Made by a program: the position numbers and the translations under genes. A stretch of 7,367 nucleotides of DNA from Candidatus Pelagibacter sp. Lineage in GTDB: Bacteria > Pseudomonadota > Alphaproteobacteria > Pelagibacterales > Pelagibacteraceae. Positions 5,106-7,367 of this stretch are shown one piece after another. Under the pieces are notes generated by a model, which saw only the letters and a list, made by a program, of their open reading frames with translations, was not told the origin of the DNA and made no database searches. Location of the stretch: assembly GCA_016777545.1 (NCBI GenBank), contig JADHRH010000043.1:1-7367 (forward strand), read 5' to 3'. Numbering within the stretch: the stretch's first letter is position 1; every line of letters starts with the position of its first letter.

Positions 5106-6881
5106 TTAATTGATGTTTTTTTGTTTTTTTAGCTCTCTTATTTCGTTGAAAGTGCTTTCACTTAAATCTTTAGAGAACTTCGACTCGAGCTCTTCAATCC
5201 TAAACTCTAAATCGTAGTTTTTGAGGTCTCTAGAAACTTCGTCTAATAATTCAAACATTTTATTCTGATCATTTTGGTGATTATTTAGAATATGTTTTAT
5301 TGAGGCAAATTTAAAGATTTTTTCAGTTAATTGAGGGTCAATTGGAATTTGATCTAAGGTAAGTTTTTCTCCACTCTTTAGTTTAGTTATCAAAGTTTCA
5401 AGGATTAATTTATTTTCTTCACTAAATAGATTTATATTTTCAATCATGTGAATATTTTCTTGAAATAAATCCAAGTTGTTCATTATTAAATAAAGCAATG
5501 AAAATTCTTTAAGCTCAACACCGCTCAATAATTTACTTTCGTTAAAGTGTTTTTGAGTAGACTGTAATGATTTAACTTTTTTAGTATAAAATTGTTTTTT
5601 TCCAATATTGCTATGTGGGGTTAAGGATGAAATTTTCTCCAAGAAAAACTCTAGTACATATTTTTTTATGAAATCATCTTTAATAGTTGCAGCAATAGCT
5701 CTTAATTTTTTTTCAAAAATAGCCATTGATGAAGGATTGTTATCAGTTTGTTGTTTATAATGGTTAAATATAAACTGATGAATTGAAATTTTTGCCTGTT
5801 TTGTAAAATCAATAAAATTTGCTTTACCATTTTTATTTGCATAACTATCAGGGTCTTCTCCATCTGGTAAAAAAAGGAACGAGATTTGTTTTTCTGGTTG
5901 TAACTCTTTAATTGAATTTTCTGCTGCTCTAAGCGCTGCCTTATATCCACTTTCATCACCATCAAAACAAATAATGATATCTTCAAAGAATTGGTTAAGC
6001 ATTAAAATTTGTCGATCTGTTAAAGAAGTTCCAAGATTTGCCACAACATTTTCAATTCCATTTTTACTTAAACCAACTACATCCATATATCCCTCAACTA
6101 AATATACATGATCTATTTTATTAGATAATCTTCTAGCTAAATCTAAATTATATAAGTTAGAACCCTTTTTAAAAAAAGGTGTTTCAGGAGAATTAATATA
6201 TTTTGCTGAATAACTATTTTCCTGAATGGTTCTTCCTCCTAATCCAATAGGTTGACCTGAAATATTGTTAATTGGAAATATTATTCTATCTCGAAATCTT
6301 TCAACGTATGTATTCTTTTTTTCATCTAAATAAAAAAGACCACTTTCAACTAAAACTTTTTCACTAAACTCATCTTTTAATTTTTCATAAAAATTTGAGT
6401 TTCTTTCAACAAAACCTATTTTAAAATTTTTAACCTCATCTTTACTAAGGTTTCTTTTTTTTAAATAGTCTCTTGCAATAGTTAAGCTTTCATTTTTTAA
6501 AATTTCATCATGATAAAATTGAACATATTGATTGTAGATTGAGCAATATTCTTGCCAATTTTTTTCACGTTCTTCATCTTGCTTTGAAAATGTGTAAGGT
6601 CTCATACCTGCAAGATTTGCTAATGATTTTACCGCTTCTCCAAATTTCAAATTTTGAGTTTTCATTACAAAATCAAAAATATTTCCATGTTCCGATGTTG
6701 CAAAACAATGATAAAATTCCTTCTCATCATTAACTGTAAATGAAGGTGTTTTTTCAGTTTTAAAGGGTGATAAACCTACAAATTCTTTGCCTCTTTTTTT
6801 TAGACTGACAGACTTTGATACAACTGTCGAAACCTTTAAACGAGTTTTAATTTCATCCAAATACTCTTTTGGGTATTTCAT
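5106..6881 (-). CDS. dnaG: DNA primase DnaG, with degenerate N-terminal zinc ribbon
   Basis: Synthesises RNA primers for replication at the fork, partnered with the DnaB helicase. The 591 aa compare with 581 in E. coli. The N-terminal template-binding domain (about 1-95) keeps EKTPSFTVNDEKEFYHCF, but the CHCC zinc ligands are mostly gone: by alignment S38, K41, C59 and T62 replace C40, H43, C61 and C64. The catalytic core is intact: FRDRIIFPINNISGQPIGLGG (about 196-216) and SPET, then the TOPRIM residues E263 (LVEGYMD), D307 and D309 (FDGDESG), and D343 and D345 (LPDGEDPD). These sit two residues before E. coli E265, D309, D311, D345 and D347. Residues about 455-591 form a helical, poorly conserved DnaB-interaction domain. 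The ATG overlaps the yqeY stop in TAATG, implying translational coupling. rpoD follows after 66 bp, as in the classic macromolecular synthesis operon. The preserved catalytic residues argue for a functional primase. Confidence 0.96.
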   Translation of the reverse strand: MKYPKEYLDEIKTRLKVSTVVSKSVSLKKRGKEFVGLSPFKTEKTPSFTVNDEKEFYHCFATSEHGNIFDFVMKTQNLKFGEAVKSLANLAGMRPYTFSKQDEEREKNWQEYCSIYNQYVQFYHDEILKNESLTIARDYLKKRNLSKDEVKNFKIGFVERNSNFYEKLKDEFSEKVLVESGLFYLDEKKNTYVERFRDRIIFPINNISGQPIGLGGRTIQENSYSAKYINSPETPFFKKGSNLYNLDLARRLSNKIDHVYLVEGYMDVVGLSKNGIENVVANLGTSLTDRQILMLNQFFEDIIICFDGDESGYKAALRAAENSIKELQPEKQISFLFLPDGEDPDSYANKNGKANFIDFTKQAKISIHQFIFNHYKQQTDNNPSSMAIFEKKLRAIAATIKDDFIKKYVLEFFLEKISSLTPHSNIGKKQFYTKKVKSLQSTQKHFNESKLLSGVELKEFSLLYLIMNNLDLFQENIHMIENINLFSEENKLILETLITKLKSGEKLTLDQIPIDPQLTEKIFKFASIKHILNNHQNDQNKMFELLDEVSRDLKNYDLEFRIEELESKFSKDLSESTFNEIRELKKQKNIN

Positions 6882-7342
6882 TATTTATTTAATAGTTCTT
6901 TTAGCAAAGGTCCAGCTTTAGCAAAATCTAGATTGTCAGGGTATGACTTCTTTAATTCACCCATTACTTTACCCATGTCTTTAATTGATGCAGCACCCAA
7001 TTTACTTATTGTATCTACACATATTTTTTTAGTTTCTTCATCACTTAACTGCTGTGGTAAAAAACTAGATAAAAGATCAAATTCATTTTGCTCAACTTCT
7101 AACAAATCCATTCTCTCATTTTTTTTATAGATCTCTATTGATTCGGTTCTTTGCTTAATCATTTTCTTTAAAAGTTTTTTTATATCATCATCGTCTGTTT
7201 CTTTTATGTTGGCTCCAGATCGATTGACAATATCAAGATCTTTTATTCCAGATAAAATTAACCTGTAGGTTGAGATTTCAACCTTATTTTTTGATTTTAG
7301 AGAATTTTTATAGTTAGTTTCTATTTTTTCTTTCAATGTCAT
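6881..7342 (-). CDS. yqeY: YqeY / GatB-YqeY domain protein
   Basis: Small helical protein related to the C-terminal tRNA-binding domain of GatB, the amidotransferase subunit that converts Glu-tRNA(Gln). The role of free-standing YqeY is not settled. At 153 aa it has the usual full length. Family hallmarks are an N-terminal helix with TYRLILSGIKDLDI (about 25-38), the central KQRTESIEIYKKNERMDLLE...EFDLLSSFLPQQLS (63-100), and the C-terminal DMGKVMGELKKSYP...DFAKAGPLLKELL (122-151). The ATG at 7340-7342 starts right at the first conserved helix and has no visible Shine-Dalgarno sequence. It is the first gene of the yqeY-dnaG-rpoD run, and its TAA stop shares one base with the dnaG ATG. In many proteobacteria yqeY sits next to dnaG in this operon, often beside rpsU, which is not seen here. 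Only 25 bp of upstream sequence remain in the window, too few to assign the operon promoter. Confidence 0.93.
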   Translation of the reverse strand: MTLKEKIETNYKNSLKSKNKVEISTYRLILSGIKDLDIVNRSGANIKETDDDDIKKLLKKMIKQRTESIEIYKKNERMDLLEVEQNEFDLLSSFLPQQLSDEETKKICVDTISKLGAASIKDMGKVMGELKKSYPDNLDFAKAGPLLKELLNK

Positions 7343-7367
7343 AATATTTTTTAATCTACTGCAAAGT

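Noticed and set aside
5702..5986. Minus-strand ORF of 94 codons inside dnaG
   Set aside because: Out-of-frame shadow of the intact dnaG reading frame, with no recognisable domain.
6539..6733. Plus-strand ORF of 64 codons inside dnaG
   Set aside because: Antisense shadow of the conserved DnaG N-terminal region.
6933..7130. Plus-strand ORF of 65 codons inside yqeY
   Set aside because: Antisense shadow of a well-conserved family region.
1..7367. CRISPR array, insertion sequence, prophage or defence system
   Set aside because: There are no repeat-spacer pattern, transposase, terminal inverted repeats or phage-type genes. Every sizeable ORF but one is a housekeeping family.

Overview
The window looks like core chromosome of a streamlined, very AT-rich alphaproteobacterium, most likely SAR11/Pelagibacterales. 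The evidence is the low G+C (about 30% by eye), the short intergenic gaps, the weak or absent Shine-Dalgarno sequences, the protein sequences themselves, and the gene order yqeY-dnaG-rpoD. No mobile element, phage gene or CRISPR array is visible, so this is a housekeeping region and not an accessory island.

Left part, minus strand (1-954): the 5' half of the RNase P RNA gene (rnpB) runs off the left edge of the window. Immediately upstream of it lies an AmpD/AmiD-type N-acetylmuramoyl-L-alanine amidase with a C-terminal peptidoglycan-binding-like segment. A short divergent promoter region (955-1023) separates this from a plus-strand pair, mlaA-mlaC (1024-2416). These encode two components of the Mla retrograde phospholipid transport route that keeps the outer membrane asymmetric. 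The inner-membrane MlaBDEF transporter is not in the window.

Middle (2435-3207), minus strand: a small unrecognised one-helix membrane protein converges on mlaC. Next comes a 255-bp non-coding stretch with a G+C-richer patch of small hairpins. It is followed by two tRNA genes, one with anticodon CAT (best read as tRNA-Ile2) and one with anticodon GAC (tRNA-Val).

Right part (3216-7342), minus strand: a macromolecular-synthesis type operon, transcribed yqeY -> dnaG -> rpoD and probably continuing into tRNA-Val and perhaps tRNA-Ile2. It couples a YqeY (GatB-like) protein, the replicative primase and the housekeeping sigma factor. yqeY and dnaG overlap by one base (TAATG). tRNA-Val begins only 8 nt after the rpoD stop codon.

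I see no clearly new system. The observations most worth checking are: the tRNA-Val has an unusual elbow (T-loop AGCGTAA instead of TTCRANN, and A at position 18); the DnaG N-terminal zinc ribbon has lost three of four metal ligands; the rpoD mRNA runs directly into a tRNA; and the 2735-2989 spacer may hold a small structured RNA.
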